From positions 62,001 to 126,000 of the forward strand of contig JAHDYG010000009.1 of the NCBI GenBank assembly GCA_023383815.1: a stretch of DNA of 64,000 nt. The letters are read 5' to 3'. A program made the position numbers and the translations under genes. Below, one piece after another: positions 36,414-45,480 of this stretch. Within the stretch, counting starts at the first letter, position 1. Each line of letters opens with the position of its first letter. The stretch is from Rhodocyclaceae bacterium. Lineage in GTDB: Bacteria; Pseudomonadota; Gammaproteobacteria; Burkholderiales; Rhodocyclaceae. The notes below the pieces were generated by a model. That model had not been told where the DNA came from. It did no database searches and worked only from the letters and a program-made list of their open reading frames with translations.

Positions 36414-37733
36414 ATGGTGCGGCTGTGGATCTTCCTCTGGATCGTCGTCCACGGTGTGATTGCGGCCGCGGCCGCAAGTCCGGAAGCACCAGCGTCCGAA
36501 GAGGTTCGCGCCGGGGCCGGCGCTGCGGAAGGCGCGCACGCGCGCATCGAGCTGCATTTCTTCTGGTCGCGCTACTGCCCGCACTGCCACGACGCGATCC
36601 CCTTTCTCGAAGCGCTTGCACGCAATCGTCCGTGGCTGCAGATCCGAAGCTTTGAACTGTCGGGCTCGGCAGAGGCGGGCGAACACTACCGGGCGCTCGC
36701 GGCCCGCTTCGGCGAGGAGGCGCGCGCCGTGCCCGGTTTCGTCTTCTGCGACAGCTTTCTCACCGGGTTCGACTCGCCGATGGGGATCGGCACGGAAATC
36801 GTGCAGCGGCTCGACCGCTGCCATGCACAGATGCTGCGCGAGGGGCGACCGACGATCGAACCGGGGCCGCTCGCATGGCATGGCGCGGCCGAGGCGCCGA
36901 GGAGTGTGCGGGTGCCGCTCCTCGGAACCCTGGATCCCGGGCAGTGGTCCCTGCCGGCACTCACGGTCGTGATCGGTGCGCTCGATGCGTTCAATCCCTG
37001 CGCCTTCTTCGTGCTGCTGTTTTTGCTGAGCATCGTCGTACATGCGCGCAGTCGCGCGCGCATCCTGCTGATTGGCGGGGTCTTCGTTGCGATCTCCGGT
37101 CTGCTGTACTTCGCCTTCATGGCCGCGTGGCTCAACGTCTTCCTGGTGTTCGAAGAGCTTCCCGCCCTCACGCGCATTGCCGGCGCAGTGGCGGCGCTCT
37201 TCGCGCTGGCGAACATCAAGGATTTCTTCTGGTTCCGGCGGGGCGTGACGCTCGGTATTCCGGAAGGTGCGCGCCCGGGGCTTTTCAGGCGCATGCGCGG
37301 CCTCACGACCACGACCGGCCTGCCCATGCTGATTGCCGGCACGGTCGCGCTCGCAGCCACGGTGAATCTCTACGAGATCCTGTGCACGCTCGGCCTGCCG
37401 ATGCTCTATACGCGGATCCTGAGCGCGAGCGAGGTTGGTGCTGCGGGCTACTACGGATATCTTGCGCTCTACAACGTCGTCTACGTGCTGCCGATGGCGG
37501 CGATCGTCGTGTTGTTCGCGTTCACGCTCGGTGCGCGCAAGCTGCAGGAGCACGAGGGGAGGGTGCTCAAGCTCCTGTCGGGGATGATGATGCTGGGGCT
37601 GGCCGTCGTGCTGCTTGCGCTGCCCGAGCGCATGTCGGATCCGGTCGCGGTGCTCGGGGTCGTGGCCGGTGCGCTGCTCATCACCGGCGTGATCGTGGGG
37701 GTCGAGCGGTGGTGCACGCGGCGCGGTGCCTGA
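36414..37733 (+). CDS. Thioredoxin-like CPHC protein fused to DsbD/CcdA-like membrane domain
   Basis: A 439-residue membrane protein. A signal or anchor segment (about 1-22) is followed by a periplasmic thioredoxin-like domain with redox motif YCPHC and conserved cysteines FVFCDSF and RCH. A membrane part of about six or seven helices begins with DAFNPCAFFVLLFLLS, like the NPC motif of CcdA/DsbD cores. It may pass reductant between cytoplasm and periplasm. The start is uncertain: the ATG at 36414 begins the hydrophobic leader, and an in-frame GTG at 36378 would add 12 residues. It is co-directional with the peptidase gene, 40 bp downstream, and convergent with the Fe-S cassette. Confidence 0.75.
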   Translation: MVRLWIFLWIVVHGVIAAAAASPEAPASEEVRAGAGAAEGAHARIELHFFWSRYCPHCHDAIPFLEALARNRPWLQIRSFELSGSAEAGEHYRALAARFGEEARAVPGFVFCDSFLTGFDSPMGIGTEIVQRLDRCHAQMLREGRPTIEPGPLAWHGAAEAPRSVRVPLLGTLDPGQWSLPALTVVIGALDAFNPCAFFVLLFLLSIVVHARSRARILLIGGVFVAISGLLYFAFMAAWLNVFLVFEELPALTRIAGAVAALFALANIKDFFWFRRGVTLGIPEGARPGLFRRMRGLTTTTGLPMLIAGTVALAATVNLYEILCTLGLPMLYTRILSASEVGAAGYYGYLALYNVVYVLPMAAIVVLFAFTLGARKLQEHEGRVLKLLSGMMMLGLAVVLLALPERMSDPVAVLGVVAGALLITGVIVGVERWCTRRGA

Positions 37734-37758
37734 GGCGCCGCGCAGCCCGGCATCCCGT

Positions 37759-38412
37759 TCAACTGATCCAGATGCCTTCGAGACGCACGCGCAGGCCGTC
37801 CTCGCGCCGCGCCATCGCATTGGCGACCCCGGAATGGCGCGACTGGAGCATGCAGGCGTGCGGCAGAAAGTAGTAGCGGCGCCCGATCTGCAGTTCGGCG
37901 CGGGTGCGCCGCACGATGCCTTCGTAGGCGATCGGGTTGTAGAGCCCGATCTCGATGCCGCCGTTGCGCCCGGCGAGCGGCCCGACCACGCACCAGGTGA
38001 TCACGCCGTTGAAGTAGTCGGGTTCCTCGATCACCACGCCGACGTGCGTGACCGGGCATCCGACCCACGCCGGTCGGCCGATCAGGATGTCGCCGCGGCG
38101 GATCTTCAGGCGCTCGACGTTGGCCGGATTGAAGGGCAGGATGACCTCGCGCGGGCCCGGATCCTCGGCGAATTTCTCGAGCACGAAGTCGTATTCGCGT
38201 CCGAGCATGTCGGTCCACGCGCCCGGGTCTTCGTTGGGGGGCGGTGTGGTCGCGGTCGCAGCCGCTTGCGGCAGATGCACGCAGCGTGCGAGCGCCTGCG
38301 GATCGTGTACCGCGACGGCGGCCAGCCCGGCACAGGTACGGTGCCCGCACTGGCCGCAATCCTTGCCGGGCAGGCGCGCAAGCAGGGCGGCAAGCGGGTC
38401 TTCGTTCGTCAT
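37759..38412 (-). CDS. Fe-S cluster domain protein of an ATPase/GTPase cassette
   Basis: A 217-residue protein. Cys19, Cys22, Cys27 and Cys44 (CGQCGHRTC ... C) form the four-cysteine pattern of the small 4Fe-4S domain found in RnfB and corrinoid Fe-S proteins. The rest (about 70-217) is a conserved-looking globular domain with blocks GDILIGRPAWVGCPVTHVG and YYFLPHACMLQSRHSG that I cannot assign. Its ATG shares one base with the GTPase stop (TGATG). The three-gene overlap suggests that a Fe-S electron donor or scaffold works with the ABC ATPase and GTPase. The precise function is unknown. Confidence 0.8.
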   Translation of the reverse strand: MTNEDPLAALLARLPGKDCGQCGHRTCAGLAAVAVHDPQALARCVHLPQAAATATTPPPNEDPGAWTDMLGREYDFVLEKFAEDPGPREVILPFNPANVERLKIRRGDILIGRPAWVGCPVTHVGVVIEEPDYFNGVITWCVVGPLAGRNGGIEIGLYNPIAYEGIVRRTRAELQIGRRYYFLPHACMLQSRHSGVANAMARREDGLRVRLEGIWIS

Positions 38413-39110
38413 CACTGGCCCCGGTAGAACAGATCGTTGTCGAGCGTGCGCAGCACGCCGAAGTGGTGCTCCCACCCGATGTCACGCTTGCCGGCGCAGA
38501 TCGTGCAGGTGGCCACCGGCGGGCTGCCACGCAGCATCAGGCGACCCTCGACCGGTGCCGTGCGCTGCATGCGGGCGACGACCCGGTCGATACCGATTCC
38601 ATGCAGCGCATCGGCCTCGATGACGTCGATCGGCGCCGCGTCGAGAATGTTGGCGCGAAACACCTCCTTCTCGGCCTGCGACACGAGATCGATCTTGGTG
38701 ACGACCGCGAGATCGGCCAGCGACAGCATCGCGCCGATCTTGTGCGGCAGGTTCATCCCGCTCGTCGCCTCGAGCACGACGATTCCGAGCGCGCCCTCGA
38801 TGTACGGCGCGCAGCGCAGGCACAGGCCCGCGGTTTCGACGAACAGGAGATCCGCGCCTTCCGCGCCCGCCCACTTCACTGCGTCGCCCAACACGAGCAC
38901 GCTGCAGTGGTCCGGGCACAGGTCGCCGGAGTAGATCTTGCGGGCGGGGATGCCGAAGGTATCGTGAAACACCTCGTCCTCGTCGGCGAACTGCACGTCG
39001 ATCTTCAGGTAGGCCAGCCGGTGCCCTGCAGCCAGCAGCCGGCGCGCAGCCTGCTTGAGTACCGTGGTCTTGCCGCTGGTCGGCGGCCCGGCGCAGATCA
39101 CGATTTTCAT
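38412..39110 (-). CDS. HypB/UreG-like GTPase
   Basis: A 232-residue P-loop protein with Walker A GPPTSGKTT at about 8-16, KIDVQFADEDE (switch-like), LFVETAGLCLRC, and a guanine-specificity TKID. This is the SIMIBI-class pattern of HypB, UreG and CobW metallochaperones. Cysteine pairs are prominent: LCPDHC, CLRC and a C-terminal CTIC, plausible metal or cluster ligands. It overlaps the ABC ATPase stop (ATGA) and the Fe-S gene start (TGATG). No hydrogenase, urease or CODH structural gene is in the window, so the client is unknown. Confidence 0.82.
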   Translation of the reverse strand: MKIVICAGPPTSGKTTVLKQAARRLLAAGHRLAYLKIDVQFADEDEVFHDTFGIPARKIYSGDLCPDHCSVLVLGDAVKWAGAEGADLLFVETAGLCLRCAPYIEGALGIVVLEATSGMNLPHKIGAMLSLADLAVVTKIDLVSQAEKEVFRANILDAAPIDVIEADALHGIGIDRVVARMQRTAPVEGRLMLRGSPPVATCTICAGKRDIGWEHHFGVLRTLDNDLFYRGQ

Positions 39111-39928
39111 GATCCTTCCTCCTTCGAAAGCGCGGAACGGGCCCGCGCGATGGCTTCGCCCAGGGCTTCGAATGCCACCCGGTCACCGGCGCGGATGCGT
39201 TCGCGCAGTTCGAGCAGCAGGTCGTCGACCGCGCGGATGCGCTCGGCCATGCCGCGCTCCTCGGGCGAGGTCAGAAGCTGAGCCTGCATCGCACCGGTGT
39301 GCATGATCAGGCGTGAATCCGAGAGCAGCGCGATGCGCGGATCATGGGTCACGAAGACGAAGATCTTGCGGTACCTGCGCAGCAGCTCGAGCGCGCGCGT
39401 GCGGTCGATGCCGGCGTTCTCGATCTCGTCGAGGAGGATGATCGGCGCATTGCCGATCACGACCGCGTCGGCGATGAGCAGCGCCCGGGTCTGGCCACCC
39501 GACAGCTCCGTCATCGCGACATCCACGACCACCGGCTCGCCGGTGAGCTGGTTCGCGAAATCGATGGTCTCCTCGACCACGTCGGCCGGTCGCGGGTGCT
39601 TGCGGATGCGGGCGTGGAGCGACAGAAAGCGATGCACCGGCAGATCGGAAAGGAAGGTCGTGTGCTGCGTGATCAGCGCGATCGGGTTGCGTGACGGGTC
39701 GTCGAGGCAGTCTTCGGGCGGCGTGCTGCCATTGATCAGGATCTGCCGCAGCGATGGCGTGTTGCGGTTGGCGAAGAGCCCGATGTCGTTGATCAGTGCG
39801 GTCTTGCCCGACCCGGTCGGCCCGACGATGCTGATCACCGCCCCCATCTCCAGATCCAGCCCCTCCAGCGGCTCCCGGTCGCCGGAGCGTCCGCGCCCTC
39901 CGATCACGGTGATGCGTTCGATGTCCAT
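39107..39928 (-). CDS. Soluble ABC-type ATPase without membrane partner
   Basis: A 273-residue ABC ATPase with Walker A GPTGSGKTA, Q-loop LITQH, signature LSGGQTRALL, Walker B IILLDEIEN and H-loop THD. A C-terminal helical extension of about 50 residues (ERIRAVDDLLLELRERI) follows. No permease or binding protein is adjacent; the co-translated genes are a GTPase and a Fe-S protein. It is therefore more likely a cytosolic energiser of metalloenzyme assembly or activation than a transporter. The ATG at 39928 has GGAGCG upstream; the longer ORF to 40132 is not needed. Confidence 0.82.
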   Translation of the reverse strand: MDIERITVIGGRGRSGDREPLEGLDLEMGAVISIVGPTGSGKTALINDIGLFANRNTPSLRQILINGSTPPEDCLDDPSRNPIALITQHTTFLSDLPVHRFLSLHARIRKHPRPADVVEETIDFANQLTGEPVVVDVAMTELSGGQTRALLIADAVVIGNAPIILLDEIENAGIDRTRALELLRRYRKIFVFVTHDPRIALLSDSRLIMHTGAMQAQLLTSPEERGMAERIRAVDDLLLELRERIRAGDRVAFEALGEAIARARSALSKEEGS

Positions 39929-40086
39929 CGTCGCTCCGGTCGTCCGTGTCCGGGAGGGTGCAGCGCCGGGTTCGACGCGCTCCTCGAACGGACTCAGTCC
40001 GTCAACGATACCAAGACAGCCCAGCGGCGCAAGAGTAGCCGGTGCCCGGGGTGCACGCGACCGGCGGCGTCGCCGCCTTGCGCGGC

Positions 40087-40638
40087 TCAGTTCCGGGCAG
40101 CCTTCGCGAGCCGGCTGCGCCAGTAGTGCCATGCCGGGTAGGCCAGCGCTGCGGCGACGATGAGGAGAAAGCCGATGCCTTGCCAGAACGCGAGCGGATC
40201 GGTGGCGAGCAGGTATTCGCGGGCCGGGCGGGTGAAGCGGATCGCGCCCTGGGCGATCGCGCGCACGGCCCAGGCGAGCAGGGCGAGCGAAGGCGAGAAC
40301 CAGACGAGGATGCCGGTTGCGACGATCAGGCGGTCGGCCGTCGGGGTGGCGTGCGAGCGCGGCTGAAAGACGCTCTCGACGCCATGCCAGACCGCGACCA
40401 GGAGCGTCGTGACAAGCGCGATCGGCAGCACGGCGAGCAGTGCGCCCAGCGCGGTCGCCGCAACCATGAAGGGCGCCCCCTCAAGGGACGCGATGGTCGG
40501 CCAGATGTGGCCGACGCGCGCGAAAAGCCATAGCGTGGCGGGAAGGAGCAGCAGCAACAGGAAGGCGGCGAAGCGGGCGCGTCTTCGGTGGAAGTCGCCC
40601 GTGGATTCGTTCGGTTCGCGGCGGGGCAGAAGGGGCAT
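40087..40638 (-). CDS. Membrane protein of unknown function
   Basis: A 183-residue protein with a basic N-terminus and four hydrophobic segments (about 22-42, 56-85, 103-130 and 153-172). No domain is recognised. The ATG at 40638 starts MPLLPRREPNESTGDFH; the much longer in-frame ORF upstream is antisense to the PAS-GGDEF-EAL gene. It lies 158 bp upstream of the ABC-GTPase-FeS cassette on the same strand and may or may not belong to it. Confidence 0.65.
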   Translation of the reverse strand: MPLLPRREPNESTGDFHRRRARFAAFLLLLLLPATLWLFARVGHIWPTIASLEGAPFMVAATALGALLAVLPIALVTTLLVAVWHGVESVFQPRSHATPTADRLIVATGILVWFSPSLALLAWAVRAIAQGAIRFTRPAREYLLATDPLAFWQGIGFLLIVAAALAYPAWHYWRSRLAKAARN

Positions 40639-41214
40639 GGTCCTGAGTGTGCGGGATCGGACCGGGAAGTCTATCCCGCATCGCTCGTGGCTGCACGATC
40701 GAGGTCGGACCCGGCATCTGGCCGCGCATGACGAAGTCGTGATGCCACGGCACGGTCGTTCGGTGTATCGTTCTCGCGTTGCTGGCCGCCTGCGCGTTTC
40801 CTCGTTTTCTTCCCGCCTTTCCTCCGAACCGATGACCCGTTCCTCAGAAAGATCCTGGCTCTCCGAACACCCATCGCAGGACAGCGATCGCCGACTGCAG
40901 GATTTTGCCGAGGCCGCGTCCGACTGGTTCTGGGAGATGGATGCGGACCTGCGCTTCACGTTCTTCTCGGATCGCATCCGCCAGGTCATGGGTGTCGATC
41001 CTGCGACCCTGATCGGCAAGACTCGCCGCGAGCTGATGAACCCAGCCGACATCGATGCCAAGTGGGCGGAGCATCTGGCGGAGATGGAACAGCACCGGCC
41101 GATCCGGGATTTCGAGTACCGTTTCGTGCTGGCCGAAGGGGGTGCGCGCCACATCCGCGTCAGCGGGAAACCGATCTTCGACGACGAAGGCCGTTTCCGT
41201 GGCTATCGCGGCGT

Positions 41215-41288
41215 CGGCCACGACATCACCGGCGAGATGGAGGCGCGCCAGCGGCCACGACATCACCGGCGAGATGGAGGCGCGCCAG
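41215..41288 (+). repeat. Perfect 37-bp direct tandem duplication
   Basis: Positions 41215-41251 and 41252-41288 are identical. The unit begins CGGCCACGACATCACC and ends GCGCGCCAG. It encodes the piece [13 protein letters not shown] at the end of a PAS domain. Since 37 is not a multiple of 3, the second copy shifts the frame. Four further bases (CGGC) continue the periodicity into the downstream sequence. Confidence 0.97.
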
Positions 41289-43340
41289 CGGCTGGCAACC
41301 CTGCAGACCCGGCTGCACGAGGCGGTGGACAGCATCTCCGAAGGCTTGCTGCTCTTCGATGCCGATGACCGGCTGGTGCTGTGCAACAGCGCCTACCGCA
41401 AGGCTGTCGCCCCGATCGCGAAGTGGTTGCAGCCGGGCCTGGGCTTCGTCGAACTCAACCGGTTGCTGTTGTCGGCCGGGCTCATCGACATTCCGGCCGA
41501 GGAGCACGGCGCCTGGCTCGCCCGCCGCATCCTTGCGCACCGGGACTGCGCCGGCCCGGTCGTGCATCCGGTGCGCGGCGGGCGCTGGATCGAGGTCAGC
41601 GAGTTTCGCACGCAGGAAGGCGGAACGCTCGTCCTGCGCGCGGACATCAGTGAGCGCATGCGCACCGAGCAGCGGCTGCGCCAGGCCGCGACCGTGTTCG
41701 AGAACACCCGCGAGGGCGTGCTGATCACCGATGCGGCGCAGCGGATCATCGCCGTCAATGCGGCCTTCAGCGAAGTCACCGGTTACACCGAGGATGAAGT
41801 GCTCGGACGCAGCCTGGATCTGCTTGATTCCGGCCGTCACGACGCCGTCTTCCACGAACAGTTGCGCTCGGCGCTGGAGAACGCGGGTTACTGGCGCGGC
41901 GAGATCTGGAACCGGCGCAAGAGCGGCGAGATCTTTCCGGCCTGGCAGACGGTCAGTGCAGTGCGCGACGACGACGGCACGCTGACCAACTACGTCACGG
42001 TGTTCTCCGACATCAGCAGCATCAAGCAATCCGAGGAGCAGCTCGAATACCTCGCGCACCATGACCCACTCACCGGACTGCCCAACCGCCTGCTGCTCAC
42101 GCTGCGCGTCGGGCAGGCGCTGGAGGCGGCACAGCAACACCGGGACAGCATCGCGCTGCTCTTCATCGACCTCGACCATTTCAAGAACATCAATGACAGC
42201 CTCGGGCATCCGGTCGGTGACTCGGTCCTGCTGCAGGCGGCCGGGCGGCTGCGCCAGCAGGTCCGCCACGAAGATACCGTCGCGCGCCTCGGTGGCGACG
42301 AGTTCGTCGTGCTGCTGCAGCGCCTGGAGGATCCGCATGCCGCCGCAGCGGTCGCAGCCAAGATCCTCGCGGCGTTCGAGCGTCCGTTCCAGGTCGAGGG
42401 ACGCAAGCTGCACATGGGTGTCAGCATCGGCATCAGCGGTTCTCCGGGGGATGGCGATGATTTCGCGACCCTGCTGCGCAATGCCGATTCGGCGATGTAC
42501 CAGGCCAAGGCGCGTGGGCGCAACGGCTACCGCTTCTATACCGCCGAGCTGACCGCGTCGGCGCTCGAACGGATCTCGCTCGAGAACAGCCTGCATCAGG
42601 CCATCGGCCACGATCAGTTCGAGATCCACTACCAGCCGCAGCTCGATCTTGCGAGCGGGCGGCTGATCGGCGCCGAAGCCCTGCTGCGCTGGAATCACCC
42701 CGAGCGGGGGCTGGTCGCGCCCGATCAGTTCATTCCGCTCGCCGAGGAAACCGGGCTTATCGTGCCGATCGGCGAGTGGGTGCTGCACGGCGTGTGCCGG
42801 CAACTGCGCGCCTGGCTCGACGCCGGGCTGCCGGTTCCGCGGGTCGCGGTGAATCTGTCGGGCGCCCAGTTGCGGCGCGGCAATCTCGTCGAGACCGTGC
42901 GCCGGTCGCTCGGCGACGTGGGGCTGTCGCCAGAGGTCCTCGAACTGGAGATCACCGAGGGGTTCATCATGCAGCAGGCCGAGCGGGCGATTCCTGTGCT
43001 CGATGAACTGCGGTCGCTCGGGGTCGGCCTGTCGATCGACGATTTTGGCACCGGCTATTCCTCGCTCGCCTATCTCAAGCGCTTGCCGCTCGATGCGCTG
43101 AAGATCGACAAGTCCTTCGTCCGTGACATTCCCCAGGATGCCAACGACGCGGCGATCGCACGCGCCGTGATCGCGCTGGCGAGGAGCCTGCAGTTGCAGG
43201 TGATTGCGGAAGGGGTCGAAACGCCTGAACAGTGCCGTTTCCTGCTCGAAGAAGGCTGCGGCCGGGGGCAGGGGTTCCTGTTCAGCCGGCCGCTGCCGGC
43301 AGCGGCGTTCGAAGCCTGGGTGGCCGGCCGCCCGGCGTGA
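41274..43340 (+). CDS. Downstream open frame of the broken gene: PAS-GGDEF-EAL part
   Basis: This 688-residue frame could be translated on its own from the ATG at 41274 ([11 protein letters not shown]), although no convincing ribosome site precedes it. It encodes a PAS domain ([18 protein letters not shown]), a second PAS ([21 protein letters not shown]), GGDEF (ARLGGDEF; the I-site position reads RHED) and EAL ([31 protein letters not shown]). All catalytic signatures are present. Whether it is made independently of the N-terminal PAS fragment is unknown. Confidence 0.65.
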   Translation: MEARQRLATLQTRLHEAVDSISEGLLLFDADDRLVLCNSAYRKAVAPIAKWLQPGLGFVELNRLLLSAGLIDIPAEEHGAWLARRILAHRDCAGPVVHPVRGGRWIEVSEFRTQEGGTLVLRADISERMRTEQRLRQAATVFENTREGVLITDAAQRIIAVNAAFSEVTGYTEDEVLGRSLDLLDSGRHDAVFHEQLRSALENAGYWRGEIWNRRKSGEIFPAWQTVSAVRDDDGTLTNYVTVFSDISSIKQSEEQLEYLAHHDPLTGLPNRLLLTLRVGQALEAAQQHRDSIALLFIDLDHFKNINDSLGHPVGDSVLLQAAGRLRQQVRHEDTVARLGGDEFVVLLQRLEDPHAAAAVAAKILAAFERPFQVEGRKLHMGVSIGISGSPGDGDDFATLLRNADSAMYQAKARGRNGYRFYTAELTASALERISLENSLHQAIGHDQFEIHYQPQLDLASGRLIGAEALLRWNHPERGLVAPDQFIPLAEETGLIVPIGEWVLHGVCRQLRAWLDAGLPVPRVAVNLSGAQLRRGNLVETVRRSLGDVGLSPEVLELEITEGFIMQQAERAIPVLDELRSLGVGLSIDDFGTGYSSLAYLKRLPLDALKIDKSFVRDIPQDANDAAIARAVIALARSLQLQVIAEGVETPEQCRFLLEEGCGRGQGFLFSRPLPAAAFEAWVAGRPA

Positions 43341-43359
43341 GGGAAGCAGCGCCCCGGGG

Positions 43360-44799
43360 CTACCCGAAATACCCGTGCAGGTACCACCCGCCGGGCGCAT
43401 CGAGACGGCGGAAGATCCACCACAGCGCAGCATCGCGGTTGCGGGCGACGTAGTAGTCGCGCTGCACATCACGAGCATCCCACCAGCCCGATTCGATCCG
43501 CTCCGGTCCGCTGACCGGGGTGAGATCGTCGAGCGAAGGCAGCGCACGGGGTTCGGCCAGCAGCCACAGCGGGCGCCTGGCCTGGCGGGGAGCCTGCCCC
43601 ACTGCCGGCTCCGGACGGCTCTGTGGCTCTGCGGCGCACCACGCCAGCTCGGGCCGGTGCTCGGGCCGGCAGTCCAGGCTGCGCACCGCATCCGGGCCAA
43701 GGCGCACACGCAGGCGTGCGATCAGCAAGGTGCCTGCATCGCGCGCCTGCTGCGCATCCCCGAAGAGATCCTGCGTGCGCCCGGCCTGTGTCACGACAGA
43801 ATCGGCCGTCAACTGCAGGCCGATGACCGGCGCTGTGAGCGGCAGCACCGCCAGATGCTCGCGCGCCAGCAGAAGCAGGCGTTCCTCATCCCGGCAGGGC
43901 TGCCCGGTAGCGATCGGTACGACAGCGGACGGCCGGCGCTCGTGTTCGAGTTCCAGGCAGAGGCGGTCGATGGCGCCGTGGCGGCGGGCAAGCCAGCCGG
44001 CCAGCCCGGCAATCAGGCGGCGCGTCGCGAACAGCAGGGGTTCGACCGTGGAGACGGCAGCCGGCAGGGCGAGGTGCGCCTCGAAACGTTCGGGCGGCTC
44101 GTACCAGAGGCGCGGATCGGGGCGCTCGCCGCGCGCCCGGGCCAGGGCTTCGAGCAGCCGCGTACCCTGACGGCGGGCCAGTCCGTCGCGCGGCAGTCGT
44201 GCGAGCGCCCCGAGGGTATGGATACCGATTCCGCGCAGCAGGTCGAGATCGGGGTTCGTGGTGGATTCCTCTGCGGCGAGCAGTTCGACCGGCAGCGGTT
44301 CGAGACAGCGCTGCCAGCCCTCACGGGCGGAAACGAGGGTGCCCGGCCGGGTGCGTGCGAGCCAGCAGGCTGCCAGCGGTGTGGGCGCTGCGGCGAGCTG
44401 GACCGTCAACCCGAGTCCGGCAACGCCTTCCTGCAGCGCGTGGACGAGCGTCGTGAGGCCGCCGGCCAGGCGCAGGCAGCGGCTGACCTCAAGCACGACC
44501 GCGTCGTCTGCGGCGACACTCACGAAGGGGGTGAAGCGGCCGGCCCAGTTCGCCAGGTGCTCCAGGGTTTCCTGTTCGAGCCGGCGTTCACGCGGCTTGA
44601 GTTCGAGATCCGGGGCTACGGCCAGTGCACCGGCCACGCGCAGTCCGGCTTCGACGCCGCAGGCACGCGCTGCAGCAGTCGCTGCCACCACGTGCGGGCG
44701 CGGGGCCGCAGCGACGACAGCCAGAAGACCCGGATCATCGCCCCCCCGCGTGTAGGCCTGCAGGGGCAGATCGGGCAGGAACAGGGCAATCCAGAGCAT
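43360..44799 (-). CDS. imuB: ImuB, catalytically inactive Y-family polymerase
   Basis: A 479-residue DinB-like protein that works with ImuA and DnaE2 in SOS mutagenesis as an adaptor binding the beta clamp. It starts MLWIALFLPDLPLQAY, where true Y-family polymerases have the metal-binding DMDAF motif, so the catalytic acids appear missing, as is normal for ImuB. TRTQDLFG near residue 350 is a family block. The ATG at 44799 has GGAGG upstream and was preferred over 44829. It overlaps the imuA 3' end by about 65 bp. dnaE2 is not adjacent, although it is present elsewhere in this window. Confidence 0.93.
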   Translation of the reverse strand: MLWIALFLPDLPLQAYTRGGDDPGLLAVVAAAPRPHVVAATAAARACGVEAGLRVAGALAVAPDLELKPRERRLEQETLEHLANWAGRFTPFVSVAADDAVVLEVSRCLRLAGGLTTLVHALQEGVAGLGLTVQLAAAPTPLAACWLARTRPGTLVSAREGWQRCLEPLPVELLAAEESTTNPDLDLLRGIGIHTLGALARLPRDGLARRQGTRLLEALARARGERPDPRLWYEPPERFEAHLALPAAVSTVEPLLFATRRLIAGLAGWLARRHGAIDRLCLELEHERRPSAVVPIATGQPCRDEERLLLLAREHLAVLPLTAPVIGLQLTADSVVTQAGRTQDLFGDAQQARDAGTLLIARLRVRLGPDAVRSLDCRPEHRPELAWCAAEPQSRPEPAVGQAPRQARRPLWLLAEPRALPSLDDLTPVSGPERIESGWWDARDVQRDYYVARNRDAALWWIFRRLDAPGGWYLHGYFG

Positions 44800-45457
44800 G
44801 AGTGGAACCTCCGGAGCGGAACCTCGCATGCACCGCGAGCCGGATCGCTTCGTCGGCGACCGGGCCGCGGCGCTTCAGGAGGAAGACGTCGAGTCCGTCA
44901 TCCGTCGCGGCCAGCCGCAGGCGCAGGACGGCCGGCGATGCCTGCTGCGCGGCCCGCAGCGGGCGGAACAGGAAGAGGGGGGTATCCGCCTCTTCGGCGG
45001 CCAGTTGCAGGCGCCGCAGCGCGGGCGGATCGATCTCGCGGCTCCACGCCAGCACGGCATGGCAGGCGCCCGAGGCGAGGGCCTGGCGAACCGACCAGAC
45101 GAATTCCGGCCGTGTGGCCGCATCGACGAGCAGCATCTGCCGCAGCGGCAGTCCGGCCTGCAGCAGCGCCGGGGCATAGGGCAGGCAGGGCGGAGCGATC
45201 CATGCGACCCAGCGTTCTGCCGGGGCGGTGCGCAGCATCGGCAGGAGCACTTGCAGCTCGCCCACACCGGGCTCGTCGTGAAGCAGTTCGGTGATCGCTC
45301 CCTGCGGCCAGCCACCGCCCGGCAGTGCGGCATCGAGCCTGGCAAAGCCGGTCGGCCACCCGGACCGCAGCGGCCGGGCGAGTGCGCCGGCCTTCCATAC
45401 CAGCCCGGAGAGTGCGGGCGGAAGGGCCGTTGCGGGAGCGTGTGCCGGGGCGTTCAT
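44735..45457 (-). CDS. imuA: ImuA, SOS mutagenesis RecA-like protein
   Basis: A 240-residue protein of the ImuA/SulA-RecA-like family. The N-terminal block WKAGALARPLRSGWPTGF and LDAALPGGGWPQGAITEL resembles the RecA nucleotide-binding region. It acts with ImuB and DnaE2 in damage tolerance. The ATG at 45457 has only a weak ribosome site. It lies 23 bp after the lexA stop, and the pair would be cotranscribed from the LexA-boxed promoter. Confidence 0.92.
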   Translation of the reverse strand: MNAPAHAPATALPPALSGLVWKAGALARPLRSGWPTGFARLDAALPGGGWPQGAITELLHDEPGVGELQVLLPMLRTAPAERWVAWIAPPCLPYAPALLQAGLPLRQMLLVDAATRPEFVWSVRQALASGACHAVLAWSREIDPPALRRLQLAAEEADTPLFLFRPLRAAQQASPAVLRLRLAATDDGLDVFLLKRRGPVADEAIRLAVHARFRSGGSTHALDCPVPARSAPAGLHAGGR

Positions 45458-45480
45458 GTGGCTTGGGTGGCTTGGGTCGA

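Larger units (their letters stand above)
40832..43340 (+). pseudogene. PAS-GGDEF-EAL gene frameshifted by a 37-bp duplication
   Basis: The N-terminal part (from ATG 40832, MTRSSERSWLSEHPSQDSD) encodes a PAS domain in one frame. The frame is lost at a perfect 37-bp tandem duplication (41215-41288) and runs to a stop at 41366-41368, giving a 178-residue fragment. The remainder (more PAS, GGDEF and EAL) continues in the next frame to 43340. Deleting one copy would rejoin one protein of about 823 residues. Both downstream catalytic domains are intact, so the lesion looks recent, reversible, or an assembly/sequencing error. The gene is soluble-type, with no membrane helix. Confidence 0.8.
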
